Notes under the pieces: generated by a model
What the model was told of the DNA's origin: nothing
Seen by the model: the letters and a program-made list of their open reading frames with translations, nothing else
Database searches by the model: none
Shown: in pieces, positions 63,949-64,000 of the stretch
Layout: every line of letters begins with the position of its first letter
Numbering within the stretch: the first letter of the stretch is position 1
Source of the DNA: Acidobacteriota bacterium
GTDB lineage: Bacteria > Acidobacteriota > Blastocatellia > Pyrinomonadales > Pyrinomonadaceae
Assembly (NCBI GenBank): GCA_020200135.1
Contig: JAIVJI010000079.1
Coordinates: 54,258 to 118,257, forward strand
Direction: 5' to 3'
Length of the DNA: 64,000 nt
Program-made: the position numbers and the translations under genes

Positions 63949-64000
63949 ATGAAGCGCTACCGTATCAAGAGGCCGTCGGGGTCGCAGGTGCCGGACAGGC
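63949..64000 (+). CDS. Partial gene cut by the window edge
   Basis: An ATG at 63949 preceded by GGTGAGG opens a frame Met-Lys-Arg-Tyr-Arg-Ile-Lys-Arg-Pro-Ser-Gly-Ser-Gln-Val-Pro-Asp-Arg that continues past base 64000. The basic start gives no hint of function. A near-leaderless promoter lies directly upstream. Confidence 0.4.
   Translation, partial: MKRYRIKRPSGSQVPDR

Overview
The window is GC-rich chromosomal DNA (high sixties to about 70 percent G+C by eye), densely coding on both strands, with Gram-negative features: a POTRA outer-membrane-type protein, a TonB-like protein, a MacA/MacB-type efflux locus, a lipoprotein and secreted proteins. Serine/threonine kinases, FHA proteins and zinc-ribbon fusions are abundant, the oligopeptide ABC ATPases stand without permeases, and proteins have acidic, Arg-rich composition. 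Together these suggest an Acidobacteriota bacterium, possibly Blastocatellia-like. That placement is inference; no rRNA gene is present to test it, and I see no tRNA gene, CRISPR array, prophage or insertion sequence.

Layout. 0.2-3 kb: three tandem paralogous envelope proteins on the minus strand, the largest TonB-like. 3-12.5 kb: a Ski2-like helicase, an SGNH hydrolase, ispH, small unknown genes, and zinc-ribbon proteins fused to PDZ or TM2 domains. 12.5-24 kb: a serine/threonine kinase, a metallo-beta-lactamase/double-rhodanese protein, a YfcH-like epimerase, a DUF445 protein, a CHASE-PAS histidine kinase and an L,D-transpeptidase. 24-32.5 kb: a C-terminal processing protease, a glycosyltransferase, pdxJ, a POTRA protein, ruvB and an atpD-atpC pair. 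32.5-41 kb: a lipoprotein, a damaged lytic transglycosylase gene, a methylmalonyl-CoA mutase subunit, a low-GC SRA-HNH nuclease, oppD/oppF-type ATPases and a Yip1-like protein. 41-46.3 kb: a MacAB-like efflux operon in which one permease gene is frameshifted and another is only a fragment. 46.7-53.6 kb: a signalling locus (broken FHA gene, zinc-ribbon/kinase/FHA protein, RDD membrane protein, zinc-ribbon/TPR protein, FHA-GAF-PP2C phosphatase). 53.6-64 kb: a small membrane gene pair, an HhH protein beside a UvrD/PcrA helicase, a kelch-collagen-like secreted protein, an isochorismatase-like hydrolase, a NUDIX hydrolase, a phosphoribosyltransferase, ybaB-recR and a Uma2-family protein.

The most unusual signal is not a gene. 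Many intergenic gaps hold inverted repeats whose arms are built from degenerate 7-nt units. Two families occur four times each: CCGTGAA-type (near 8.8, 46.5, 51.7 and 62.2 kb) and CAGTAGT-type (near 11.7, 26.0, 49.2 and 61.4 kb). Unrelated sequences with the same 7-nt period occur near 7.1, 10.4, 14.4 and 53.6 kb. They lie at gene ends, sometimes supply the stop codon, and in one case may supply a -35 box. Other gaps hold very long perfect hairpins (up to 36 bp). I regard the 7-nt-periodic palindromes as the best candidate for an undescribed system here.

Several genes are interrupted (macB-like permease near 41830, FHA gene near 46820, transglycosylase near 33750, shortened AtpD N-terminus). 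Either the locus is decaying or the assembly has small errors; reads would decide.
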